Assembly: GCA_012744475.1 (NCBI GenBank)
Contig: JAAYBV010000070.1
Span: 1 to 64,000 of the forward strand
Source of the DNA: Phycisphaerae bacterium
GTDB taxonomy: Bacteria; Planctomycetota; Phycisphaerae; Sedimentisphaerales; Anaerobacaceae
DNA length: 64,000 nt
Direction of reading: 5' to 3'
Each line of letters starts with the position of its first letter. Within the stretch, counting starts at the first letter, position 1. Under the pieces are notes generated by a model. That model saw nothing but the letters and a program-made list of their open reading frames with translations, was not told the origin of the DNA and ran no database searches. Below, piece after piece: positions 1-7,040 of the stretch. A program made the translations under genes and the position numbers.

Positions 1-77
1 GGCTTGCCGATGGTGATACGCATGCCGTCGAAGCCATCGGCAAACTCCGCCTTGCTCCGTTTGCCGCTGCCACACAT
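1..77 (-). CDS. Possible partial ORF running off the left edge
   Basis: A minus-strand frame is open from an ATG at 77 to the window edge (25 codons, beginning MCGSGKRSKAEFADGF). The frame also stays open upstream of that ATG as far as I read it. No family is recognised and the piece is too short to judge. Bases around 67-86 resemble 6588-6607 (gctgccacac, then tggcgctccg against tggctctccg), so this may be part of an interspersed repeat rather than a gene. Confidence 0.2.
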   Translation of the reverse strand, partial: MCGSGKRSKAEFADGFDGMRITIGK

Positions 78-152
78 GGCGCTCCGTGGTGGAAAACGGG
101 CCTTGCCGCGAAATTCGCACAGACACGGTTGGGGCGTTGGGGCGGTTTTTCC

Positions 153-181
153 TTGAAATTAGGCCTGCTGAGTGGTAAAAT
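153..181 (+). promoter_or_regulatory. Candidate sigma70-type promoter upstream of parA-like gene
   Basis: TTGAAA at 153-158 and TAAAAT at 176-181 are separated by exactly 17 bases, close to the bacterial housekeeping consensus. The predicted start near 188 lies only about 20 bases before the GTG at 206 and 75 before the ATG at 263. An AGGAGG at 182-187 precedes a four-codon frame (ATG 191, stop 200) and would lie at the very start of the transcript. Confidence 0.4.
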
Positions 182-262
182 AGGAGGATTATGGACGTGT
201 GAGCGGTGGGTGAAGGGAGTCGATTCAATCCTGGATTCTGTTGGTTCGATCCTGACGGCTGC

Positions 263-1117
263 ATGCAGATCATAGCGGTTGCGAATCAGAAGGGCGGCTG
301 CGGCAAGACGACCACCGCCATCAACCTGGCTGGGGCCTTTGCCCTGATGGGCTACAAGGTTCTGCTGCTGGATTTCGACCCGCAAGGACACGCCACCCTC
401 GGCCTGGGGTACAATCCGAACGAGCTGGACCTGACGGTGTACGATTTCATGGTCGGCGGCAACGCCCGCCTGGCGTCGATCATCCAGCGGACCAACATCG
501 ACAACCTCCACCTGCTGCCGGCCAACGTGCTTCTGGCCGGGCTCGACCTGGAACTGCGAACCGCTCCCGGCAAGGAACTGATTCTGGGCGAGCAATTGCG
601 GCCGATCGCCGACTGGTACGACATCTGCCTGATCGATTGCCCCCCGACGCTTGGGCTGCTCATGCTCAACGCCCTGACTGCCAGCACGAACGTGATCGTG
701 CCGGTGCAGGCCCATTTCTATGCCCTGGACGGCCTGAAGCGTCTGCTCGACACGATCCAGGTGATCCGGACGCGGTTCCACCCCTGCCTGGTCCGGCCGA
801 TGGGGCTGCTGCTGACCTTCGTGGAGGGCCGCACGCTGCTGAGCAAGCGGGTCGAGGATGGCATGCGTGGCCTTTTCGGACCCCTGGTGTTCGACACCGT
901 CATCCACAAGACCATCACCCTGGCCGAGGCGCCCAGCGTCGGTCAGGCCATCCAGACCTACGCACCCGACAGCAGGGGGGCCGCTGAGTACGAAGCCCTC
1001 GCGAAAGAAGCCCTCGGCCGGCTCCAGACGCCTGACATCATCAACATCACGCCGCAGGAGACGGACGTCTGCGAAACGTGCGCCGAATGCGGCTACGAGG
1101 ATTCGCACTCGGTCTGA
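263..1117 (+). CDS. ParA/MinD-family ATPase (orphan)
   Basis: This is a P-loop ATPase of the ParA/Soj/MinD family, which act as dimeric ATP switches that position DNA or protein complexes. The deviant Walker A (QKGGCGKTT, with its signature lysine) sits about 10 residues from the N-terminus. It is followed by the switch I-type [13 protein letters not shown] and by [10 protein letters not shown] as Walker B/A'. ATG 263 puts the P-loop at the family's usual distance from the start. GTG 206 would add 19 residues without family features. The 284-aa length is normal for a small ParA, but no ParB or parS-like gene is adjacent, so the cargo is unknown. The C-terminus ends with a CETCAECG motif (C-x2-C-x2-C), unusual for ParA. 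The 3' end overlaps the convergent next gene by 25 bases. Confidence 0.88.
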   Translation: MQIIAVANQKGGCGKTTTAINLAGAFALMGYKVLLLDFDPQGHATLGLGYNPNELDLTVYDFMVGGNARLASIIQRTNIDNLHLLPANVLLAGLDLELRTAPGKELILGEQLRPIADWYDICLIDCPPTLGLLMLNALTASTNVIVPVQAHFYALDGLKRLLDTIQVIRTRFHPCLVRPMGLLLTFVEGRTLLSKRVEDGMRGLFGPLVFDTVIHKTITLAEAPSVGQAIQTYAPDSRGAAEYEALAKEALGRLQTPDIINITPQETDVCETCAECGYEDSHSV

Positions 1118-1521
1118 AGGACCCTGACGATCTTCCGCGCGTATGGCAGCGTTGCCTGCTTGCGGTAGCCCCTTGGGCCGCCGTTGTGTATGCGGGCCTT
1201 CTCCAGAAGGCTGCGATCCCGCCCGTAGTGCGTCAGGTAAGCTCGTACGACCTGGCGGGCCTTGCAGGGGTCGACGGCCTCGTCGTAGCTCCAGTCCACG
1301 CCCAGAATTCTGGTCCCGTCGATCCAGTAGCGGCGGTGGATCTGAAAGGCCCCTCTGGCTCGACCGCTGTCTCCGATGGCCTTTGGATTCGACCGGCTTT
1401 CCACGGCCGCGATCGCGTCCAAGAGCCGCTCGAGGTCCGCCTCGTCGCTCGTCCGGGCCCCGGCAACCTGCACGGCAGACAGAAGCCCTGCGACGGCTGC
1501 CCATAACATCCATCGCGTCAT
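1093..1521 (-). CDS. Exported i-type-lysozyme/destabilase-like protein
   Basis: This is a small secreted protein of 142 aa. An N-terminal signal peptide ([16 protein letters not shown]) is followed by [22 protein letters not shown] and [10 protein letters not shown]. The QIxxxYWID and ARIHNGGP blocks are hallmarks of the invertebrate-type lysozyme/destabilase fold; the first part also resembles lytic transglycosylase (SLT) domains. The candidate catalytic acid is the Glu in AVES. The likely role is peptidoglycan cleavage in the periplasm or outside the cell. The start at 1521 is chosen because a GGAGG lies 7 bases upstream on the minus strand and the signal peptide begins there. It converges on the ParA-like gene with overlapping 3' ends, so no terminator separates the two. 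Confidence 0.75.
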   Translation of the reverse strand: MTRWMLWAAVAGLLSAVQVAGARTSDEADLERLLDAIAAVESRSNPKAIGDSGRARGAFQIHRRYWIDGTRILGVDWSYDEAVDPCKARQVVRAYLTHYGRDRSLLEKARIHNGGPRGYRKQATLPYARKIVRVLQTECESS

Positions 1522-1785
1522 CGCATAACCTCCGTGCTGGCAATGAGTAACGCTCCAAGAGCGACGCTGCCCCCAAGGCAACGTCCCATATAACAGGCCA
1601 CAGGGTAATACGCGGGCGACGGCCGCTTGGTGCAGCGAGGACGGTTAGGGAAAAGGCTGGCTCTGCGTCAGGGAAACGCCTACAGAGCTCATCCGGGGCC
1701 GGCCCGATGCAGCCCGGAATCCTCCGACCGGCACGGGGTCCGGCGGTCTCGTCAATACACCGTCACGGAGTGTCGAAACGTGCCG

Positions 1786-3093
1786 CTAATCGAGCGGCTT
1801 GATCCGGATGTTGCGGAACTCGAGATAGTCGCCATGCCCGCAGAAGCCGATGTGGCCCTTGGGGTTCTTCAGGCCCGGGTGGTCTCGGCCATCCATCGTC
1901 TTGGGGGTGCTGGCCTTTTCGATGTCGGCGTCGACGATGGTCGTCCCGTTGAGATTGACGGTAATCTGCGGCCCCTTGGCGATCACTTCCTGGCTGTTCC
2001 ACTCGCCGACCGGCTTCTGGTGGCCTCGCTTGGCGGGTACGACGCCATAGATCGAGCCGTGATACTGGTACGGCTGGAGCGTCGCATATTTGGCCGCCGT
2101 ATCGTCCAGAATCTGGAGCTCCATGCCTGAGTAGGCGGCGTCACCTGACAGCCCCGTCCGGATCCCCAGCCCGTTGTTGGCCCCGGGGGTCAGCTTGAAC
2201 TCGAATCGGAAGATGAAGTCGCCGTACTCGTCTGCCGTGTACACGTTGCCGCCGGCCTTCTTCGGGTCGCAGATCATCCGGCCGTCCTGGGCATAGTAGC
2301 CGGTCGTGTTGCCGGTCCAGCCGGTCATGTCGCGCCCGTTGAACAGCGGCACGAAGCCCGCCAGTCGCTCCTCGGCGGTCAGAATCTCGCGGATGTAGAT
2401 GTTCCGGAAGTACAGGAAGTTCCCGTGGTTCTGAAGCTCGATCTGACCGGTCGGATAGATCGGCTTGCTGCGGTCCCAGTAGTTCTCCATCACCACGTTG
2501 TCCACGACCAGCTCGCCGTTCAGGTAGACCGTGACGTTCTCGCCGACCATGATGATGCGGAAGGTGTTCCACTCGCCGACCGGCCTGTCCGCGACCTTCG
2601 TCGGCTTGCTCGGGTTCTTCTGGTTGTTGTACAGGCCGCCGGAGCCGACTTGGGCGCCGACCGTCCGCAAGGCGGTGTCCCAGATCTGCACCTGAGGCGC
2701 GCCGCGAAGGTAGATGCCGCTGTCGCCGGCCTTCTCGATCTTCCAGTCGACGAGCATCTCGAAATCGGCGTAGTCCTTCGCGGTGCACAGGCTGCGGCCC
2801 TTGCCGTCGAAGACCAGGACGCCGTCGACCACCTTCCAGTGGGCGACCATGTTGTCGTTGGCCTCTTTCTGCAGCTCGGCGAGCTTGTCCGGCTCCAACG
2901 CCGCCCGCTTGTCGGGATTGTCGTACGGGCCTTTGAGCAGGCCCTTCCAGCCGGTGAGGTCCTTTCCGTTGAACAGGGCGGTGAAGCCCTCAGGCGGCTG
3001 ATTCAGCTGCGCTTGGGCGGTGTACGCCAGCGACAGGCCGATCAGGGAGACAACTGCCAGGATCGTGGTCGAGTGGAACGTCTTGCTTCTCAT
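1786..3093 (-). CDS. Secreted protein with two DUF1080 (3-keto-disaccharide hydrolase) domains
   Basis: This 435-aa exported protein has a signal peptide (about residues 1-29, ending AYTAQAQ). Two tandem DUF1080 domains follow at about 35-240 and 250-434. Each opens with the family signature (GFTALFNGKDLTGW and GFVPLFNGRDMTGW) and continues with the GIYLRG/GLGIRTG and VTVYLNG/ITVNLNG strands of a concanavalin-like jelly roll. DUF1080 proteins are abundant in Planctomycetota and are linked to periplasmic sugar catabolism, including 3-keto-glycoside hydrolysis. The exact substrate here is unknown. An AAGGAAG about 9 bases upstream supports ATG 3093; in-frame codons further upstream add no signal-like sequence. 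The 5' end is overlapped by the tail of the upstream same-strand gene. Confidence 0.88.
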   Translation of the reverse strand: MRSKTFHSTTILAVVSLIGLSLAYTAQAQLNQPPEGFTALFNGKDLTGWKGLLKGPYDNPDKRAALEPDKLAELQKEANDNMVAHWKVVDGVLVFDGKGRSLCTAKDYADFEMLVDWKIEKAGDSGIYLRGAPQVQIWDTALRTVGAQVGSGGLYNNQKNPSKPTKVADRPVGEWNTFRIIMVGENVTVYLNGELVVDNVVMENYWDRSKPIYPTGQIELQNHGNFLYFRNIYIREILTAEERLAGFVPLFNGRDMTGWTGNTTGYYAQDGRMICDPKKAGGNVYTADEYGDFIFRFEFKLTPGANNGLGIRTGLSGDAAYSGMELQILDDTAAKYATLQPYQYHGSIYGVVPAKRGHQKPVGEWNSQEVIAKGPQITVNLNGTTIVDADIEKASTPKTMDGRDHPGLKNPKGHIGFCGHGDYLEFRNIRIKPLD

Positions 3094-3895
3094 CGCGATT
3101 CTTCCTTTCCGATGCTCGATGTGCCTCGCAAGGGCCCGCTCCGGCTTCATTTGGCCCGGATGTCGCGGCCTCGGAGGCAACGGCAACTGTCACGAGTCTA
3201 TGCCCATCCGTTGGTCCCGTCAACCCTCCAGCGTCGCGATCGGAGTTCGTCGAGGACTCGGGCGCATCTCCGGCGTCGCCAGCCGGACAAATTGGCTTTG
3301 TTTCGCACGATGGCTCCTCTGCCGGCGTCTCGGGCTGCGGCTCCTGCTGCGGCGGCAGCGCTGCGGGGGGTTCGGCGCAGCGGAGCCGGCGGACCTTCTC
3401 CAGCTCGTCGAGGGTTCTGTAGAGGCCCTGCTCGATCCGCCGCTCGTACAGGCCCATCCGCTCCAGGACCTTCGCGCAGCGGAAGTCCGAGATCACGATG
3501 CGGCCCAGCGCCGAGTCGCGCGGGTCCGGGCCATTCTCCGATCCGAAGTACAGGTGCGCCAGACACCGCTTGGCGTAGGGGGTGTTCTCGCGGGCCAGCA
3601 GCGTGTCGAAGACCTCCGCCTGGAGGCAGTCGGCCCGCCGCAGCCGCCAGGCCAGGCCGACGATCCGCTCGGCCAGCACCGCCTCCAGCACGCCCGCCGG
3701 GTGCAGCTCCGCCAGCAACTGCGCCCGATAGGTTTCAAACTGCCCCGGGTCCTCGCCGCTGATGACCGTCTTGCGGGCGAGCAGCCCGTGCGTCACCGCG
3801 TTCTGCGAAACCACCGCCTTGCCCGCCGCCGTCCGCGGCCCCGTCGACTTCTGCGCGTTCAACCGATTCGCCAACACCTGCGCTTCCGTAGCCAT
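2990..3895 (-). CDS. Conserved planctomycete-type protein with NAQKSTGPRT N-terminus
   Basis: The protein is 301 aa. The N-terminal block (ANRLNAQKSTGPRTAAGK, then SQNAVTHGL) is a signature I recall from a large uncharacterised family common in Planctomycetota and some Acidobacteria; no activity is known to me. Residues up to about 175 are rich in helix-forming Arg/Leu/Glu and look folded. The remainder is low-complexity Pro/Glu/Ser/Asp and probably disordered. The tail contains CETKPICP, which I also recall as a repeated peptide in planctomycete hypothetical proteins. The last 35 codons overlap the start of the DUF1080 gene in another frame, so the true 3' end may have been changed by a frameshift or repeat insertion. 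The first ATG (3895) begins directly at the conserved block. Confidence 0.65.
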   Translation of the reverse strand: MATEAQVLANRLNAQKSTGPRTAAGKAVVSQNAVTHGLLARKTVISGEDPGQFETYRAQLLAELHPAGVLEAVLAERIVGLAWRLRRADCLQAEVFDTLLARENTPYAKRCLAHLYFGSENGPDPRDSALGRIVISDFRCAKVLERMGLYERRIEQGLYRTLDELEKVRRLRCAEPPAALPPQQEPQPETPAEEPSCETKPICPAGDAGDAPESSTNSDRDAGGLTGPTDGHRLVTVAVASEAATSGPNEAGAGPCEAHRASERKNRDEKQDVPLDHDPGSCLPDRPVAGVHRPSAAESAA

Positions 3896-3910
3896 GATCG
3901 GCCCTCCACA

Positions 3911-3941
3911 TTTACGATTTACAATTTACGATTTAGGATTT
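3911..3941. repeat. Tandem 7-bp repeat (TTTACGA-type), about four copies
   Basis: Four consecutive heptamers are visible: TTTACGA, TTTACAA, TTTACGA and TTTAGGA, followed by a partial TTTCG. The stretch is strongly AT-rich against a GC-rich background and lies just upstream of the NAQKSTGPRT gene. Confidence 0.75.
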
Positions 3942-4203
3942 CGTTCTATGACCACTTTACTAACACCTCTCTGTAGCCGTCAACACAAAATCCTCCGCGT
4001 TTTTTCTCGCGGCGTGCCCGCTGGCCGTAACCGTCGGCCGCACCGGACGTTCCGGCGGCCCCGGCCAGGATGATTTTTTCGAGAAATTTCCGAGATCGAA
4101 ACTTCAGACGAAGCACGGCCGCCAGCGTGGTCCCGGTCTCCATCGGAAGCGATGGCGGTTCGTAGTGACGCCGTAAGGCGTTGCCTGTATCGGGATGAGG
4201 ATG

Positions 4204-4249
4204 CCCCTTCGACTCCGCTCAGAGCCCGCCCTGAGCGAAGCCGAAGGGG
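4204..4249. repeat. Palindromic interspersed element (19-bp arms, 8-nt loop)
   Basis: The left arm CCCCTTCGACTCCGCTCAG (4204-4222) and right arm CTGAGCGAAGCCGAAGGGG (4231-4249) are inverted copies with two mismatches around an 8-base loop. The sequence type (CTTCGACTCCGCTCAG paired with its complement) is one I recall as a widespread palindromic repeat in several bacterial phyla. It has no coding content of its own. Confidence 0.75.
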
Positions 4250-4519
4250 GCAGGCTCTTGCCGGCACGCTACGAACGGCTTCTTGCCGCCGCCCCACGAG
4301 ATACGCGAGCCGCCCTTGACCCCGACGGGAGACTCCTTTAGGCTATAGCCGGATGGGTGAAGGGAAGCTATGCGACGAGAGGTTCGCGCGAGTGGCCTCC
4401 AAATGACGCCCAGCAAGTGCATGCGGAGTGCTAATGATTATCGAAAGTGCTGACCCCAATACAATTCGAGGTGAGTTCCGCCTCACGGCCTTGGTCATCC
4501 ATCTCAAAGGAAGAGCGAG

Positions 4520-5266
4520 TTGACGGCAACAACCGACCACAAGTGTTTTACCCAACCAGCCAACAAAGATGAGCGAATCTGGCGCTACATGGGCTTCGCG
4601 AAATTCGTGTCACTCATTGCCAATCGCTCGCTTTTCTTCTGTCGGTCGGATTTGCTCGGAGATCCCTTTGAAGGCTCCTTTCCGCAGAAGAGCGTGGAAA
4701 AGCGTCCAGAAGTCTACAAGAAGATCGGCAAGGACAAGGTGGCCTACCTTGTCGACGCCATACCAGGTATGTTCAAACGGCAAAGACTCTCGACATATGT
4801 CAACTGCTGGCATATGAGTCCGCACGAATCGGCCGCCATGTGGAAGCTCTATTCAAAATCGGATGAGGCCATAGCCGTTCAGTCAACATATCGGAGACTG
4901 CTTAGCGTGTTGCCACCCAAGGCTTTCGTCGGCCTCGTGAAGTACATAGACTACGAGAAAGAGACTATAGACGAATGGAATACGTTTTCGCCTTTTGTTT
5001 ACAAGCGACGCTCTTTTGAGCATGAAAGGGAGGTAAGGGGCATCATCCAAGACTTGCCCCCGAAGGATAACAGGGGGGAGACAGGCAAGGAGGATCCTCT
5101 CTGTGGCAAAAGTATTGAAGTCGATCTACACCATCTGATCGAGAGAGTCTATGTCGCGCCAACATCCGGGCCTTGGTATTCGAATCTGGTTGAAGAAGTC
5201 GTGCGGAAATACGGAATCACTCAGCCAGTCACGCGCTCATCGTTGGATGAACAGCCTATTTGGTAG
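4520..5266 (+). CDS. DUF2971 family protein
   Basis: The protein is 248 aa. Family hallmarks are visible: an N-terminal YMGFAKFVSLIANRSLFFCR segment with SDLLGDPFEGS, then NCWHMSPHESAAMWKLYS, then KRRSFEHEREVRGII, and a closing VYVAPTSGPW. This is the DUF2971 family, of unknown biochemistry and frequent in accessory and defence-rich regions. The TTG at 4520 is taken as start because AAAGGAAG (4506-4513) lies 6 bases upstream; the next ATG would remove the conserved start. The gene is visibly lower in GC than its neighbours and is flanked by repeats, which suggests acquisition by transfer. A 9-bp inverted repeat overlaps its stop codon. Confidence 0.8.
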   Translation: MTATTDHKCFTQPANKDERIWRYMGFAKFVSLIANRSLFFCRSDLLGDPFEGSFPQKSVEKRPEVYKKIGKDKVAYLVDAIPGMFKRQRLSTYVNCWHMSPHESAAMWKLYSKSDEAIAVQSTYRRLLSVLPPKAFVGLVKYIDYEKETIDEWNTFSPFVYKRRSFEHEREVRGIIQDLPPKDNRGETGKEDPLCGKSIEVDLHHLIERVYVAPTSGPWYSNLVEEVVRKYGITQPVTRSSLDEQPIW

Positions 5267-5311
5267 TCCCCGCAGGATGACGAGAACACGCACCACTACT
5301 CAGCGGGGACT
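5265..5311 (+). terminator. Possible hairpin terminator after DUF2971 gene
   Basis: AGTCCCCGC (5265-5273) and GCGGGGACT (5303-5311) form a perfect 9-bp inverted repeat starting at the stop codon, with a 29-base loop. There is no T-run after it, so intrinsic termination is uncertain. Confidence 0.35.
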
Positions 5312-5350
5312 GGTATGCAACAGACAGCGTTCTTGCAGGAAGGTGATTCA

Positions 5351-5472
5351 GGGTCAGCCCTTTTAATTATACTGGGACAAGAACGGCCGGGTCGCGATCT
5401 CAGATCGGCGCAGGATGACTCTGTGACAGAGGCGGGCGGCGGATCGCCAAGGATTAGTGAAAGGGCTGACCC
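5351..5472. repeat. 122-bp element bounded by 13-bp perfect inverted repeats
   Basis: GGGTCAGCCCTTT (5351-5363) and its exact inverse AAAGGGCTGACCC (5460-5472) enclose 96 bases. The interior (from 5397) is related to another locus at 7001-7040. A partial match to the arm (GCTGACCCC) also occurs near 4449-4457. The structure resembles a small non-autonomous mobile element, but no target-site duplication was identified. Confidence 0.5.
5397..5436 (+). repeat. Dispersed repeat, copy A
   Basis: It begins ATCTCAGATCGGCGCAGGAT and ends ACAGAGGCGGG. It aligns without gaps to 7001-7040 at 33 of 40 positions. The similarity extends upstream (ACGGCCGGG against ACGGCCAGG) and a shared GGCGGATC follows. 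Confidence 0.6.
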
Positions 5473-5569
5473 CGAAGGGCTGCCGAGGGGCTAAAGTCTC
5501 GGGGTGGATATGGCCGATGAGACTAGCGGGCGGCTAACAAGGTGATAACGATCAAGTGCAGAGACGACT

Positions 5570-6349
5570 ATGATCAGAAGCGCGAGGATTCTCAGTTGCT
5601 GCATCGCCGGTTATGCCGTCATATACGCCGTCGCCTACCTGAAGATCGTCGAAACCGCACCCTCGCTCCAGGCGGTCTTTGTACTGGTGCCAATTTCCCT
5701 CCTCGTCTGGCAGTTGCTTGTTCTTCGTGAACGGTTCCGAGGTATTACGGCGACATCAGCGATCACCGCTCACAAGCGTCTTGATACTCACGACGGGGTG
5801 AGGATCTTCTTTATCTTGTGCGTCGGCCACAATCCGCTCGCATCGCAGTACATCTGGGGCTTCTTTCTTTTCACGGCCACAGTTGTCGTCCTTCTTGTCG
5901 CTCTTGCATTTATTGTGTCTGTTGAGTCCTACAGGCACCGGACCATAACGGCATCGTTGGCTCTCTGTCTGGTCTTCGCGTACTTCTTGCTTGTGTGGGA
6001 AAAGAGTGTCTACGTGATTCATTACGGCGTGCCCATCATCGGGCACTTTTTGGAGAAACCAGAGTACGATGCCAGGTATCGTGTCGAGATTACACCTGAA
6101 GATTCACGCAGCAAGCACCAAGGAATCGCTGACATTCATGTCGAGCGTCGATCAGAAATGGATTCTATTGGAGACGAAAACTACCTCTACACATCTCGTG
6201 AAGTACACATCAGAAGGCTCTACCTTGCGAACGGCGTAGCCGTTGACATTGCTGCGTCAGACCCATTGGATGATGGTGAGTCCGGGTATGTCACAGATTC
6301 CCACGGGAGACGCTGGCACGTGAGGCTTACCACTGAACCAGCGCCATGA
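5570..6349 (+). CDS. Membrane protein of unknown function
   Basis: The protein is 259 aa and I do not recognise a family. The first 160 residues hold about four hydrophobic segments (around residues 5-22, 34-50, 95-120 and 128-145). A hydrophilic C-terminal half follows, rich in charged residues and beta-prone stretches (VEITPEDSR, IRRLYLANGVAVDIA, WHVRLTTEP), which suggests a folded soluble domain after the membrane anchor. The start ATG 5570 has only a weak upstream purine stretch. Base composition is lower in GC and codon use less biased than in the flanking core genes. With the DUF2971 gene and the repeats, this marks an acquired region. No partner gene is obvious. Confidence 0.65.
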   Translation: MIRSARILSCCIAGYAVIYAVAYLKIVETAPSLQAVFVLVPISLLVWQLLVLRERFRGITATSAITAHKRLDTHDGVRIFFILCVGHNPLASQYIWGFFLFTATVVVLLVALAFIVSVESYRHRTITASLALCLVFAYFLLVWEKSVYVIHYGVPIIGHFLEKPEYDARYRVEITPEDSRSKHQGIADIHVERRSEMDSIGDENYLYTSREVHIRRLYLANGVAVDIAASDPLDDGESGYVTDSHGRRWHVRLTTEPAP

Positions 6350-6451
6350 CTTTCTAACCAAGCCGGTGGCGGGCGGAGGGAGGGGCGAGGGGCAGAACCG
6401 ATTTTGCAGTGCCGGCTGCCGTGGGCTGGTGGCTCGGTTTTGCGGGCGCGG

Positions 6452-6655
6452 TCAGGGGGCCGGGCGAGGGGCGAAGCGCAGGCCGAGGGCGGCTTTGGGG
6501 AGGTCGATGATGACCTTGTCGACGAGGGTTTGGTGGATGTCGGCGGGGAGGAGGCCTTCCATCTTGGCGGAGGCACACAGGAAGTTGCTGCCACACGTGG
6601 CTCTCCGCGCGTACGACGGGAAGCCGTCTGTGGAAAGGCTGCCAGAATTTTGCAC
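6452..6655 (-). pseudogene. Coding-like remnant (end of a lost gene)
   Basis: The minus-strand frame ends at 6452. Its last 40 or so codons are almost uniformly C/G in third position and read as plausible protein (AKMEGLLPADIHQTLVDKV, then IIDLPKAALGLRFAPRP). No start, ribosome site or full domain is present. The upstream part matches the repeat-like sequence also seen at the window start. It is read here as the 3' end of a decayed or transposed gene; family unknown. Confidence 0.3.
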
Positions 6656-6719
6656 TCGGCGGGGTTGAGGGGTTGCGTCGCCGGCGCCGATATGGTTTAA
6701 TCAGGGCGCTCATGAGCGG

Positions 6720-6784
6720 CTGCACTTCGGTGCAGTGACAGCCCCCGGCAAGTCTCGCTTCCTCTCCCTCATCAGCCGGGGGCT
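6720..6784. ncRNA. Two adjacent strong hairpins, possible structured RNA
   Basis: CTGCAC (6720-6725), a TTCG tetraloop and GTGCAG (6730-6735) form a perfect 6-bp UUCG hairpin. Four bases later AGCCCCCGGC (6740-6749) pairs perfectly with GCCGGGGGCT (6775-6784) around a 25-base pyrimidine-rich loop. A palindrome GCTCATGAGC (6708-6717) sits just upstream. No known riboswitch or RNA family was recognised and the strand is undetermined. Confidence 0.35.
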
Positions 6785-6786
6785 CC

Positions 6787-6987
6787 ATGCGCAGGCAACC
6801 GACTGCCATGACGGGGAAGAGAGCCTCTCTTTCAGAGCCCAATGATTTGGCCGTGTGGGTCTACGTCTACGACCGAAGCGGCAACGAGTCAGATCCGATC
6901 ATATTGCAGAATGCTACAGTGCAGGTTGAAGGTCGGCCCTTCTCGCCGGTTGAGAGTGGGGCCTTTCGAGGATCTTCAGCCGAATAA
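6787..6987 (+). pseudogene. Short ORF or remnant resembling a secreted-domain C-terminus
   Basis: A 66-codon frame contains DLAVWVYVYDRSGNESDP and ILQNATVQVE, which read like the edge of a beta-sandwich domain of an extracellular protein. There is no signal peptide or good ribosome site. The start ATG lies immediately after a 10-bp hairpin. It may be a small protein under that hairpin's control, but a truncated relic is more likely. Confidence 0.3.
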
Positions 6988-7000
6988 CGGCCAGGCGGTA

Positions 7001-7040
7001 ATCTCAGATCGATGCAGGATGAGTTTGTCGCACAGGCGGG
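7001..7040 (+). repeat. Dispersed repeat, copy B
   Basis: It begins ATCTCAGATCGATGCAGGAT and ends GCACAGGCGGG, matching 5397-5436 at 33 of 40 bases. It lies in the non-coding stretch upstream of the ABC exporter. Confidence 0.6.

Larger units (their letters stand above)
3896..4519. other. Intergenic accessory stretch with repeats, no recognised gene
   Basis: About 620 bases without a convincing gene. It contains a 7-bp tandem repeat (3911-3941), a 19-bp-arm palindromic element (4204-4249) and lower GC towards 4400-4500. Short open frames on the minus strand (for example 3946-4143) show no recognisable domain or ribosome binding site. Those crossing the palindrome simply translate the repeat. 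Confidence 0.6.

Noticed and set aside
235-260. GGTTCGATCC resembling a tRNA T-loop
   Set aside because: The flanking bases do not form the 5-bp T stem, and no acceptor, D or anticodon arms fit around it.
2425-3762. 445-codon plus-strand frame over the DUF1080 and NAQKSTGPRT genes
   Set aside because: It spans two minus-strand genes and becomes a Pro/Ala/Arg-rich run. No start context or domain.
3946-4143. 65-codon minus-strand frame in the repeat-rich gap
   Set aside because: No ribosome site, no domain, composition unlike neighbouring genes.
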